A DNA stretch of 64,000 bases. Source: Piscinibacter sp047600445 (GTDB lineage: Bacteria; Pseudomonadota; Gammaproteobacteria; Burkholderiales; Burkholderiaceae_C). Under the pieces are notes generated by a model. It made no database searches, had not been told where the DNA came from, and saw only the letters and a list, made by a program, of their open reading frames with translations. The position numbers and the translations under genes were made by a program. Shown here one piece after another: positions 23,567 through 30,656 of this stretch; position 1 is the stretch's first letter; every line of letters starts with the position of its first letter. The DNA is taken from assembly GCF_047600445.1 (NCBI RefSeq), contig NZ_JASGKT010000002.1, positions 2,728,001-2,792,000 on the forward strand. Direction: 5' to 3'.

Positions 23567-25090
23567 ATGAATTTCGATCCTTCCCTGAGCGCGGCCGCCG
23601 CAGCGGCGGCCGGCACCGTCGCCCTCGCCGCCGGCGCCGCCGTGTGGTGGCGCCGCCGCGGCGGTTCGGCGCAGCCTGGCGCCGCGCGCCCCGCCGCGCC
23701 CACGCCCGCCCCCGCGGCCGATGCCGCCGCCGGGCCGGCCGAGCTGGCCGGCTTCGAACGGCTGGTGCAGGAGCGCTGCGCCGTCGTCGAGAAGGCCGGG
23801 CGCGACGCCTGCCTGCTGGTGATCGGCATCGACGACCTGCGCCTGCTGCGCGACGACGGCGGCGCCGCCGGCGCCGAACGTGCGCTGGCCGCCGCGGCGG
23901 CCGTGCTGCGCGCCGAGATCGGCGCGACGACACCGCTGGCGCGCATAGGCGCCGATGCCTTCGGCGCCTGGCTGGACGCGCCGCGCGAAGCCGGCGAGAA
24001 GCTGGCGCAGCGCCTGGTGCAGGCCTTCGAGGCGCCGCTGAACGTCGACGGCCGCGCGCTGGCCGTGCCGCTGTCGGTGGGCCTGGCGGTGGCGCCCGAG
24101 CACGGCGCCGGCGCGCGCCTGATCGGCCGCGCCTCGGCGGCGATGCAGTCGGTGCGGCGCAGCGGCGGCCACGCCCACGCGGTGTTCGACGCGCGCATCG
24201 GCGCGAACCACAACGAGGAACTGCAGATCGCGCGCGAGCTGCAGCACGCGGTGGTCAAGCGCCAGCTCGAACTCTTCTTCCAGCCGCGCATCGACGCGAC
24301 GACGCGGCGGGTCAGCGCCGTCGAGGCGCTGCTGCGCTGGCGCCACCCGACGCTCGGGCTGGTCAGCCCGGCGCGCTTCATCCCGGTGGCCGAGCGCCAC
24401 GGCCTGATCGAGACCATCGGCGGCTGGGTGCTCGACGCCGCGCTGCGCCAGTCCGCCGCGTGGCGGCAGGCGGGCGTGAAGCTGCGCGTCGCGGTGAACG
24501 TCTCGGGCGTGCAGTTCCGCCAGGACGACTTCGCGACGCGCCTGGAGCGCGGCATGAAGGCCCACGGCGTGCCGGCCGAGGGCCTGCTGTGCGAGCTGAC
24601 GCAGGCCGTGGCGATGGAGAACACCGAGGCCACGCGCAAGGCTTTCGCGCGGCTGGCCGCGCTCGGCGTGGAGGTGTCGATCGACGACTTCGCCGCCGGC
24701 GCGGCCGGGCTGGCGGCGCTGTCGCACCAGCCGGTGCGCGAGCTGCAGATCGACCGCGCCACCGTGGCCGCGCTGGCGCGCAGCCATGACGCGCGCACCA
24801 TGGTCGAGAGCGCCGTGCAGGCGGCGCGCGAACTGGGCCTGCGCGTGGTGGCCGAGGGCATAGAGACCGAGGCGCAGCGCGACGCCGCGGTGCGCCTGGG
24901 CTGCCAGCAGTTGCAAGGCCACCTGATCGCGCGGCCGATGAGCGCCCGCGCGGTGCTGCTGTGGGCCGCCGACGCCCCCAGCACGCTGGCGCAGACGCTG
25001 CCGGGCACGGGCTTCCAGGACACGCAGCCGATGAGCAGCCCCGACACCGTGCAGGGCTTCGAGCCGACGCGCATCTCGCTCGGGCGCTAG
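23567..25090 (+). CDS. Degenerate GGDEF-EAL domain protein
   Basis: A 507-residue protein: a short N-terminal hydrophobic helix (about 10-27, likely membrane anchor), a proline/alanine linker, a degenerate GGDEF domain (about 60-210; the signature position reads IGADAFGAW) and an EAL domain (about 220-470). EAL keeps VEALLRWRHP, VNVSGVQF, the glutamate of CELTQ, SIDDF and VVAEGIET. However the loop normally DFGTGYSS is DFAAGAAGL, and KID is QID, so the catalytic lysine is lost. It may therefore bind but not hydrolyse c-di-GMP. Start chosen at the ATG after the GAGG at 23,558. Confidence 0.85.
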   Translation: MNFDPSLSAAAAAAAGTVALAAGAAVWWRRRGGSAQPGAARPAAPTPAPAADAAAGPAELAGFERLVQERCAVVEKAGRDACLLVIGIDDLRLLRDDGGAAGAERALAAAAAVLRAEIGATTPLARIGADAFGAWLDAPREAGEKLAQRLVQAFEAPLNVDGRALAVPLSVGLAVAPEHGAGARLIGRASAAMQSVRRSGGHAHAVFDARIGANHNEELQIARELQHAVVKRQLELFFQPRIDATTRRVSAVEALLRWRHPTLGLVSPARFIPVAERHGLIETIGGWVLDAALRQSAAWRQAGVKLRVAVNVSGVQFRQDDFATRLERGMKAHGVPAEGLLCELTQAVAMENTEATRKAFARLAALGVEVSIDDFAAGAAGLAALSHQPVRELQIDRATVAALARSHDARTMVESAVQAARELGLRVVAEGIETEAQRDAAVRLGCQQLQGHLIARPMSARAVLLWAADAPSTLAQTLPGTGFQDTQPMSSPDTVQGFEPTRISLGR

Positions 25091-25153
25091 ACCGCGACGC
25101 CAGAAGCGCGCTACCGTGCGCTTCCCGAGGCACGACGAGAAGCGAGGCGGGCG

Positions 25154-25951
25154 ATGACGGCGGTCGACCCCTGGACGGGCGGCAGCGGCTACGAGGACTA
25201 CATGGGGCGCTGGAGCCGCCGGCTCGCGCCGCAACTGGTGCGCTGGGCCGGCGTGCCGCCGGGGCGGCGCTGGCTCGACGTGGGCTGCGGCACCGGCGCG
25301 CTCGGCGCGGCCATCCTGGCCGAAGCGGCGCCGGCCGCGCTGACCGGCGTCGACCCCTCGGAAGGTTTTCTCGCCACCGCGCGCCGCCGGCTGCCCGCCC
25401 ACGTGAGGCTGCTGCGCGGCTCGGCGACGCAACTGCCGCTGGCCGATGCACAGGTCGACGCCGCGCTGGCCTGCCTGGTGCTCAACTTCGTGCCCGATCC
25501 GATCGCCGCGCTGCGCGAGATGCGCCGCGTCACCGCCACCGGCGGCCGCGTCGCCGTGTGCGTGTGGGACTACGCGCAGTGCATGGAACTGACCGGCCAC
25601 TACTGGGCCGCGGCCGACGCGCTCGGCCTGCTCGCCCCCGGCGAGGCGCAGGCCGAGCGCTACCCGATCTGCGCGCCCGAGGCGCTGGCGGCGGCGTTCG
25701 TGCAGGCCGGCCTGCGCGACGTGGAGACGACGGCGCTCGAGATGGAAATGCGCTTCGCCGACTTCGACGACTACTGGCACCCCTTCCTCGCCGGCCAGGG
25801 CGTGCCGCCGGCCCACGCGATGCACCTGACGGAACCCGCGCGCGAGCGGCTGCGCGAGGCGCTGCGCAAGCGGCTGCCGGTGCAAGGCGACGGCAGCATC
25901 GTGCTGGCGGCACGGGCCTGGGCGGCACGCGGGCGGGTGGCGGAGGGCTGA
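25154..25951 (+). CDS. Class I SAM-dependent methyltransferase
   Basis: A 265-residue methyltransferase of the UbiE/Methyltransf_11 type. Motif I is LDVGCGTGALGAAIL near residue 41, the acidic loop is GVDPSEGFLATARRRL, motif II is ACLVLNFVPDPIAALREMRRVTATGGRVAV. The N-terminal YEDYMGRWSRRLAPQL is typical of small-molecule methyltransferases. Substrate is unknown. It stands between the EAL protein and nasR on the same strand without obvious functional link. Confidence 0.85.
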   Translation: MTAVDPWTGGSGYEDYMGRWSRRLAPQLVRWAGVPPGRRWLDVGCGTGALGAAILAEAAPAALTGVDPSEGFLATARRRLPAHVRLLRGSATQLPLADAQVDAALACLVLNFVPDPIAALREMRRVTATGGRVAVCVWDYAQCMELTGHYWAAADALGLLAPGEAQAERYPICAPEALAAAFVQAGLRDVETTALEMEMRFADFDDYWHPFLAGQGVPPAHAMHLTEPARERLREALRKRLPVQGDGSIVLAARAWAARGRVAEG

Positions 25952-26002
25952 GCCGGGGCATGTGTTTTGCTTCGTGCCTCGGTGTCCCTTTCCTCCCGCC
26001 CG

Positions 26003-27334
26003 ATGAAATCAGGCCTGCGCTTTCTGATCGCGGCCCGCCGCCACGAAATCCAGGCGCTCGGCGAACTCGCGCGCACCAGCGAACTGGTGGGCGTGACCGG
26101 CCGCCTGGTGCATGCGCTGCAAAAAGAGCGCGGCCTGTCCAACCTATGGCTGGGTTCGGGCCAGGCGCGCTATGCCGACGAACGCGAGCGGCAGGTGGCC
26201 GAATGCCTGGCGGTCGAGGCGCAGGCGCGCGCCTGCTTCGAACGCATCGGCACCGAGAGCGGCGGCGGCGGCGAGGGTCGGCATCTCGGCAACAGCGCGC
26301 GGCTGTTCAGCCGCATCGCCTGGGTGCTGATCGGGCTCGGGGCGCTGCCCGCGCTGCGCCAGCGCATCGCCGCGCGGCGCATGTCGGCGCCCGAGGCGAC
26401 GGCCGCCTTCGTCAAGCTGATCGCCGGAGCGCTGGCGGTGGTGTTCGAAGCCGCCGACGGCGCCGTGGACCCGGAGATCTCGCGCCTGCTGGTGGCCTTG
26501 TTCAACTTCATGCAGGGCAAGGAGTTCACCGGCCAGGAGCGGGCGCTGGGCGCCGCGGCGTTCGCGGCCGGCTGCGTCGACGCCGAACAGCAGCAGCAAT
26601 GGCTGCACCTGATCGAACAGCAGGACCGCTGCCTGCAGGTGTTCGCCGAATTCGGCAGCGAGCCGCTGGCCGCGCTGTGGCGGCAGGGGCGCCCGGCCGA
26701 CCGCGTGGCCGAACTCGAAAAGCTGCGCCGCGTGGCCTGCGCCACGGCGCCCGGCGCGAGCCTGGGCGCCGACCGCAGCGCGCTGTGGTTCGAGTGCTGC
26801 TCGAGCCTGATCGACGCGATGCGCCCGGTGGAGGAACGACTGGTGGCCGAACTGCACGCGCTGTGCGCGCGCAAGACCGCGCAGGCCCGGGCCGAGCTCG
26901 ACGACCTGCACCGGCTGCTGCAGCGCCTGGACTGCGAGGACGCGGCCGGCGAGCTGGACACCCAGGCTTTCTTCGACCGCTCGCCCGCCGCGCTGCCCGC
27001 ATCGCTGCCCGACCAGCCGCCGCCGGCCGCCGCGCCCTATGGCCGCCAGGTGGAACGCGCGATCATGGACATCGTGCGCGAGCAGTCGCACCGCCTGCAG
27101 GCCATGAGCGCCGAACTCGACACCGTGCGCGCCGCGCTCAACGAGCGCAAGCTGGTCGAGCGTGCCAAGGGCCTGCTGATGGCGCACCGCCGCATCGGCG
27201 AGGCCGAGGCGCACAAGCTGCTGCGCCAGACCGCGATGAACCAGAGCCGCCGGCTGGTCGAGGTGGCCGAGTCGGTGCTGGCGAGCTCCGAGCTGCTGCC
27301 GGCCGGCGACGCTGCGCTGCGCACTCCAATTTGA
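26003..27334 (+). CDS. nasR: Nitrate-sensing antiterminator NasR (NIT-ANTAR)
   Basis: A 443-residue protein: an all-helical NIT nitrate/nitrite-sensing domain (about 25-300, including GRLVHALQKERGLSNLWLGSG with the family's KERG motif, and FNFMQGKEFTGQERA) followed by a C-terminal ANTAR RNA-binding domain (about 370-430: LNERKLVERAKGLLMAHRRIGEAEAHKLLRQTAMNQSRRL). In Klebsiella NasR binds nitrate and then the leader RNA of nasF to prevent termination. The leader of the next operon here contains exactly the two hairpins such a protein recognises. The chosen start MKSGLRF avoids an upstream TTG-type extension; the start has no strong Shine-Dalgarno sequence. Confidence 0.93.
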   Translation: MKSGLRFLIAARRHEIQALGELARTSELVGVTGRLVHALQKERGLSNLWLGSGQARYADERERQVAECLAVEAQARACFERIGTESGGGGEGRHLGNSARLFSRIAWVLIGLGALPALRQRIAARRMSAPEATAAFVKLIAGALAVVFEAADGAVDPEISRLLVALFNFMQGKEFTGQERALGAAAFAAGCVDAEQQQQWLHLIEQQDRCLQVFAEFGSEPLAALWRQGRPADRVAELEKLRRVACATAPGASLGADRSALWFECCSSLIDAMRPVEERLVAELHALCARKTAQARAELDDLHRLLQRLDCEDAAGELDTQAFFDRSPAALPASLPDQPPPAAAPYGRQVERAIMDIVREQSHRLQAMSAELDTVRAALNERKLVERAKGLLMAHRRIGEAEAHKLLRQTAMNQSRRLVEVAESVLASSELLPAGDAALRTPI

Positions 27335-27339
27335 CGCGG

Positions 27340-27355
27340 TGCACAAAAACCGTGC
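27340..27355. promoter_or_regulatory. NtrC-like upstream activating site
   Basis: TGCAC-AAAAACC-GTGC is an inverted repeat with the outer arms and approximate spacing of NtrC enhancers (TGCAC..N..GTGCA). It lies about 140 bases upstream of the sigma54 promoter at 27,481, a usual enhancer distance, and just behind the nasR stop codon. A second site was not found with confidence. Confidence 0.5.
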
Positions 27356-27480
27356 GGCGCCGCGCGGCCGCCGCGGCGCCGGCCAGCCCGCCCGACACGC
27401 TGCCGTACACGGCGCGTTGGCCCTGATTTCCCAGGAGAACACGGGCCGAGAGCCGCTTCGGGAACCCACTGGCGCGGGCA

Positions 27481-27497
27481 TTGGCACGGGGGTTGCG
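27481..27497 (+). promoter_or_regulatory. Sigma54 (RpoN) promoter of the nrt-nas operon
   Basis: TTGGCACG-GGGG-TTGC matches the -24/-12 consensus TGGCACG-N4-TTGC without mismatch; the essential GG is at 27,483-27,484 and the GC at 27,495-27,496. Transcription should start near 27,508, only a few bases before the first antitermination hairpin. Nitrogen-limitation control through NtrC is implied. Confidence 0.88.
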
Positions 27498-27510
27498 TAG
27501 AACCCGGCAC

Positions 27511-27583
27511 AGACCAAAGACGGTCTTCGGGTCGGCGGCTTCCAACGGCGGGAGCCCGGCACCCGACAGGACAAAGGCGTCCT
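27511..27583 (+). promoter_or_regulatory. ANTAR-target two-hairpin leader RNA (P1 and P2)
   Basis: P1 is AGACC-AAAGAC-GGTCT (27,511-27,526) and P2 is AGGAC-AAAGGC-GTCCT (27,568-27,583). Each is a 5-pair stem with a hexanucleotide loop having A at loop position 1 and G at position 4, the defining feature of ANTAR-recognised RNAs. P2 shares bases 27,573-27,583 with the 5' arm of the terminator, so P2 and terminator cannot form together. Nitrate-bound NasR would stabilise P1-P2 and let polymerase through. Confidence 0.9.
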
Positions 27584-27640
27584 TGCGCGCACCGGTTCCG
27601 CCACGGCGGCTCCGGCGCACGGCAAGGGCGCCTTTTTTTG
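27573..27640 (+). terminator. Leader intrinsic terminator (attenuator) before nrtA
   Basis: Bases 27,573-27,586 (AAAGGCGTCCTTGC) pair with 27,622-27,635 (GCAAGGGCGCCTTT) in 14 consecutive pairs with a single G-U; additional CCGG/CCGG and CCGCC/GGCGG pairs extend the stem inward. Seven T residues follow the stem (27,633-27,639), then more T. Strong intrinsic terminator sitting 39 bases before the nrtA start codon. Confidence 0.92.
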
Positions 27641-27678
27641 TTTTTCGCGGATTCGTTCATGCACACCTGGAGCCCGCC

Positions 27679-28926
27679 ATGACCCAAGACCCCTCGCCCG
27701 CCGTTCCCGGCCGCCGCCAGGCGCTGCGCGCCGCCGCCGCCGGAGCCTTGAGCATCACCCCCGCGCTGCGCGCCGCCGTCTGGGCGCAGGGCTCCGACAA
27801 GCCGGAGAAGGAGGAGGTGAAGATCGGCTTCATCCCCCTGACCGACTGCGCCAGCGTGGTGATGGCCTCGGTGCTGGGCATCGACAAGAAGTACGGCGTG
27901 AAGATCGTGCCCAGCAAGGAGGCGAGCTGGGCCGGCGTGCGCGACAAGCTGGTCAACGGCGAGCTGGACTTCGCCCACGTGCTCTACGGCCTGGTGTACG
28001 GCGTGCACCTGGGCGTGGGCGGGCCGAAGAAGGACATGGCCGTGCTGATGACCTTGAACAACAACGGCCAGGCCATCACGCTGTCGAAGACGCTGGCCGA
28101 CAAGGGCGCGGTGGACGGCGCCTCGCTCGCCAGGCTGATGGCCAGCGACAAGCGCGAGTACACCTTCGCGCAGACCTTCCCCACCGGCACGCATGCGATG
28201 TGGCTGTACTACTGGCTGGCGGCCAGCGGCATCCACCCGCTGAAGGACGCCAAGGCCATCGTCGTGCCGCCGCCGCAGATGGTGGCCAACATGCGCGTGG
28301 GCAACATGGACGGCTTCTGCGTCGGCGAGCCCTGGGGGCAGCGCGCCATCATGGACGGCATCGGCATCACCGCCGTCACCACGCAGGACATCTGGAAGGA
28401 CCACCCCGAGAAGGTGCTGGGCACCACCGCCGACTTCGTCAGGAAGTACCCCAACACGGCGCGCGCCGTCACCGCCGCGATCCTGGAGGCGGGCAAGTGG
28501 ATCGACGCCGGCCTGCAGAACAAGGCGAAGATGGCCGAGACCATCGCCGACAAGAGCTACGTCAACACCGGCGTGGACGCGATCAACCAGCGCATCCTGG
28601 GCCGCTACACCAACGGCCTGGGCAGGAGCTGGGACGACCCCAACCACATGAAGTTCTACGCCGACGGCGCGGTGAGCTTCCCCTACCTGTCCGACGGCAT
28701 GTGGTTCCTGACCCAGCACAAGCGCTGGGGGCTGCTGAAGGAACACCCCGACTACCTGAAGGTGGCCACCGAGATCAACCGCATCGACGTCTACAAGCAG
28801 GCGGCGGCCGCCACCAAGACGCCCGTGCCCGCCAGCCCGATGCGCAGCAGCAAGCTGATCGACGGCGTGGTCTGGGACGGCAAGGACCCGGCGCGCTACG
28901 CCGACGCCTTCAAGCTGCGCGCCTGA
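27679..28926 (+). CDS. nrtA: Nitrate ABC transporter substrate-binding protein
   Basis: A 415-residue periplasmic nitrate/nitrite-binding protein (NrtA/NasF). The N-terminus has a twin-arginine-like motif (GRRQALRAAAAG) and an Ala-rich export helix ending near VWAQG. The CmpA/NrtA fold is seen in VKIGFIPLTDCASVVMAS, TFPTGTHAMWLYYWL and NMDGFCVGEPWGQRAIMDGIG. GGAG precedes the ATG at 27,679. It is the first gene after the antitermination leader and is followed after 15 bases by nrtB. Confidence 0.93.
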   Translation: MTQDPSPAVPGRRQALRAAAAGALSITPALRAAVWAQGSDKPEKEEVKIGFIPLTDCASVVMASVLGIDKKYGVKIVPSKEASWAGVRDKLVNGELDFAHVLYGLVYGVHLGVGGPKKDMAVLMTLNNNGQAITLSKTLADKGAVDGASLARLMASDKREYTFAQTFPTGTHAMWLYYWLAASGIHPLKDAKAIVVPPPQMVANMRVGNMDGFCVGEPWGQRAIMDGIGITAVTTQDIWKDHPEKVLGTTADFVRKYPNTARAVTAAILEAGKWIDAGLQNKAKMAETIADKSYVNTGVDAINQRILGRYTNGLGRSWDDPNHMKFYADGAVSFPYLSDGMWFLTQHKRWGLLKEHPDYLKVATEINRIDVYKQAAAATKTPVPASPMRSSKLIDGVVWDGKDPARYADAFKLRA

Positions 28927-28941
28927 GCCGGGAGCCGCGCC

Positions 28942-29859
28942 ATGGTTGCCGCCGTCTTCCACACCCGCATCGAGGCCGGTCCGCCGGCCGCGCCCTCAAC
29001 CGTGAACACCCCCGTCCACGTGAACACCGCTTCCCCAGCCGCCCCGGCGGCCACCGCCGCGCCGCGCGCGCCGCGCGACTTCAGCGTCCTGTGGCTGCGC
29101 GTGCTGCCGCCGCTGCTGGGCTTCGGCCTGCTGCTGCTGGCCTGGGAGCTGGTGGCCAAGGGCGTCGCCGGCGGCTTCCCCGGCCCCGCCGCCACCTGGC
29201 AGCAGGCGCTGGAGGTGTTCAGCCACCCGTTCTACCGCAACGGCCCCAACGACCAGGGCGTGGGCTGGAACGTGCTCAGCTCGCTGCAGCGCGTGGGCCT
29301 GGGCTTCGGGCTGGCGGCGCTGGTGGGCATTCCCGCCGGCTTCGCGATCGGGCGCTTCGAGTTCCTGAACCGCATGTTCAGCCCGCTGATCAGCCTGCTG
29401 CGCCCGGTCTCGCCGCTGGCCTGGCTGCCGATCGGCCTGCTGGTCTTCAAGGGCGCCAACCCGGCGGCGATCTGGACCATCTTCATCTGCTCGATCTGGC
29501 CGATGGTCATCAACACCGCGGTCGGCGTGCAGCGCGTGCCGCAGGACTACATGAACGTCGCGCGCGTGCTCGACCTGTCCGAATGGAAGATCGTCACGAA
29601 GATCCTGCTGCCCGCGGTGCTGCCCTACATGCTGACCGGCGTGCGGCTGGCGGTGGGCACGGCCTGGCTGGTGATCGTCGCGGCCGAGATGCTGACCGGC
29701 GGCGTCGGCATCGGCTTCTGGGTCTGGGACGAGTGGAACAACCTCAACGTCGGCAACATCATCATCGCGATCTTCGTCATCGGCATCGTCGGGCTGGTGC
29801 TCGAAGGGGTGCTGGTGAAGCTGGCGAGCGCGTTCACCTTCGAGGAGGTGAAATCATGA
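28942..29859 (+). CDS. nrtB: Nitrate ABC transporter permease
   Basis: A 305-residue inner-membrane permease with an N-terminal Ala/Pro-rich cytosolic extension (first ~45 residues), then about six helices. The BPD transport signature is AARVLDLSEWKIVTKILLPAVLPYMLTG (abbreviated; around 210-235), where the coupling helix meets the ATPase. WLPIGLLVFKGANPAAIWTIFI is typical for NrtB/SsuC/TauC. Its stop codon overlaps the start of nrtD by 4 bases, so translation is coupled. Confidence 0.93.
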   Translation: MVAAVFHTRIEAGPPAAPSTVNTPVHVNTASPAAPAATAAPRAPRDFSVLWLRVLPPLLGFGLLLLAWELVAKGVAGGFPGPAATWQQALEVFSHPFYRNGPNDQGVGWNVLSSLQRVGLGFGLAALVGIPAGFAIGRFEFLNRMFSPLISLLRPVSPLAWLPIGLLVFKGANPAAIWTIFICSIWPMVINTAVGVQRVPQDYMNVARVLDLSEWKIVTKILLPAVLPYMLTGVRLAVGTAWLVIVAAEMLTGGVGIGFWVWDEWNNLNVGNIIIAIFVIGIVGLVLEGVLVKLASAFTFEEVKS

Positions 29860-30656
29860 CCGAGCGCTTCATCCGGGTCCAGGGCGTCGAGCAGGCGTTC
29901 AAGACACCCCAGGGCCGCTTCGTCGCGCTGCGCGACATCGACCTCGACATCGCGCAGGGCGAGTTCGTCTCGCTGATCGGCCACTCGGGCTGCGGCAAGA
30001 GCACGCTGCTGAACCTGATCGCCGGCCTGACGCGGCCGACCCAGGGCGTGCTGCTGGCCGCCAACCGCGAGATCGCCGGCCCCGGCCCGGACCGCGCGGT
30101 GGTGTTCCAGAACCACTCGCTGCTGCCCTGGCTGACCTGCTTCGAGAACGTGTACCTCGGCGTCGAGCGCGTGTTCGGCCGCGGCGAGCGCAAGGCGCAG
30201 CTCAAGCAGCGCACCGACGAGGCGCTGGCATTGGTCGGCCTGGGCCACGCGGCGCAGAAGCGCCCGGGCGAGATCTCCGGCGGCATGAAGCAGCGCGTGG
30301 GCATCGCCCGCGCGCTCGCGATGCAGCCGCAGGTGCTGCTGATGGACGAGCCCTTCGGCGCGCTCGACGCGCTGACGCGCGCCAAGCTGCAGGACGAGCT
30401 GCTGGCCATCGTGCAGCAGACCAGGAGCACGGTCGTGATGGTCACGCACGACGTCGACGAGGCGGTGCTGCTGTCGGACCGCATCGTGATGATGACCAAC
30501 GGCCCGGCGGCGACCATCGGCGAGGTGCTGCCGGTGCGCCTGCCGCGCCCGCGCCACCGCGTCGAACTCGCCGAGGACCGGCAGTACCTGCAGTACCGCA
30601 AGGCGGTGATCGACTTCCTCTACACGCGCCAGGCACACGTCGAGAAGGCCGCATGA
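29856..30656 (+). CDS. nrtD: Nitrate ABC transporter ATP-binding protein
   Basis: A 266-residue ABC ATPase: Walker A GHSGCGKST near residue 45, Q-loop VVFQNHSLLPWL, signature SGGMKQRVGIARAL, Walker B VLLMDEPFGALD and switch histidine VTHDVDEA. The QNHSLLPW and SGGM variants are characteristic of NrtD/NasD/TauB. It starts within the ATGA overlap with nrtB and its own stop overlaps the nirB start (30,653), making a tightly coupled nitrate uptake and reduction operon. Confidence 0.93.
   Translation: MTERFIRVQGVEQAFKTPQGRFVALRDIDLDIAQGEFVSLIGHSGCGKSTLLNLIAGLTRPTQGVLLAANREIAGPGPDRAVVFQNHSLLPWLTCFENVYLGVERVFGRGERKAQLKQRTDEALALVGLGHAAQKRPGEISGGMKQRVGIARALAMQPQVLLMDEPFGALDALTRAKLQDELLAIVQQTRSTVVMVTHDVDEAVLLSDRIVMMTNGPAATIGEVLPVRLPRPRHRVELAEDRQYLQYRKAVIDFLYTRQAHVEKAA

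Noticed and set aside
27493..27508. GGGTT-GCGTAG-AACCC hairpin just before P1 as an additional ANTAR hairpin
   Set aside because: Its hexaloop lacks A at position 1 and G at position 4, and it overlaps the sigma54 -12 element upstream of the predicted transcript start.
27138..27664. Minus-strand open frames across nasR and the nrt leader
   Set aside because: They cover the sigma54 promoter, antitermination hairpins and terminator, which explain the sequence better.
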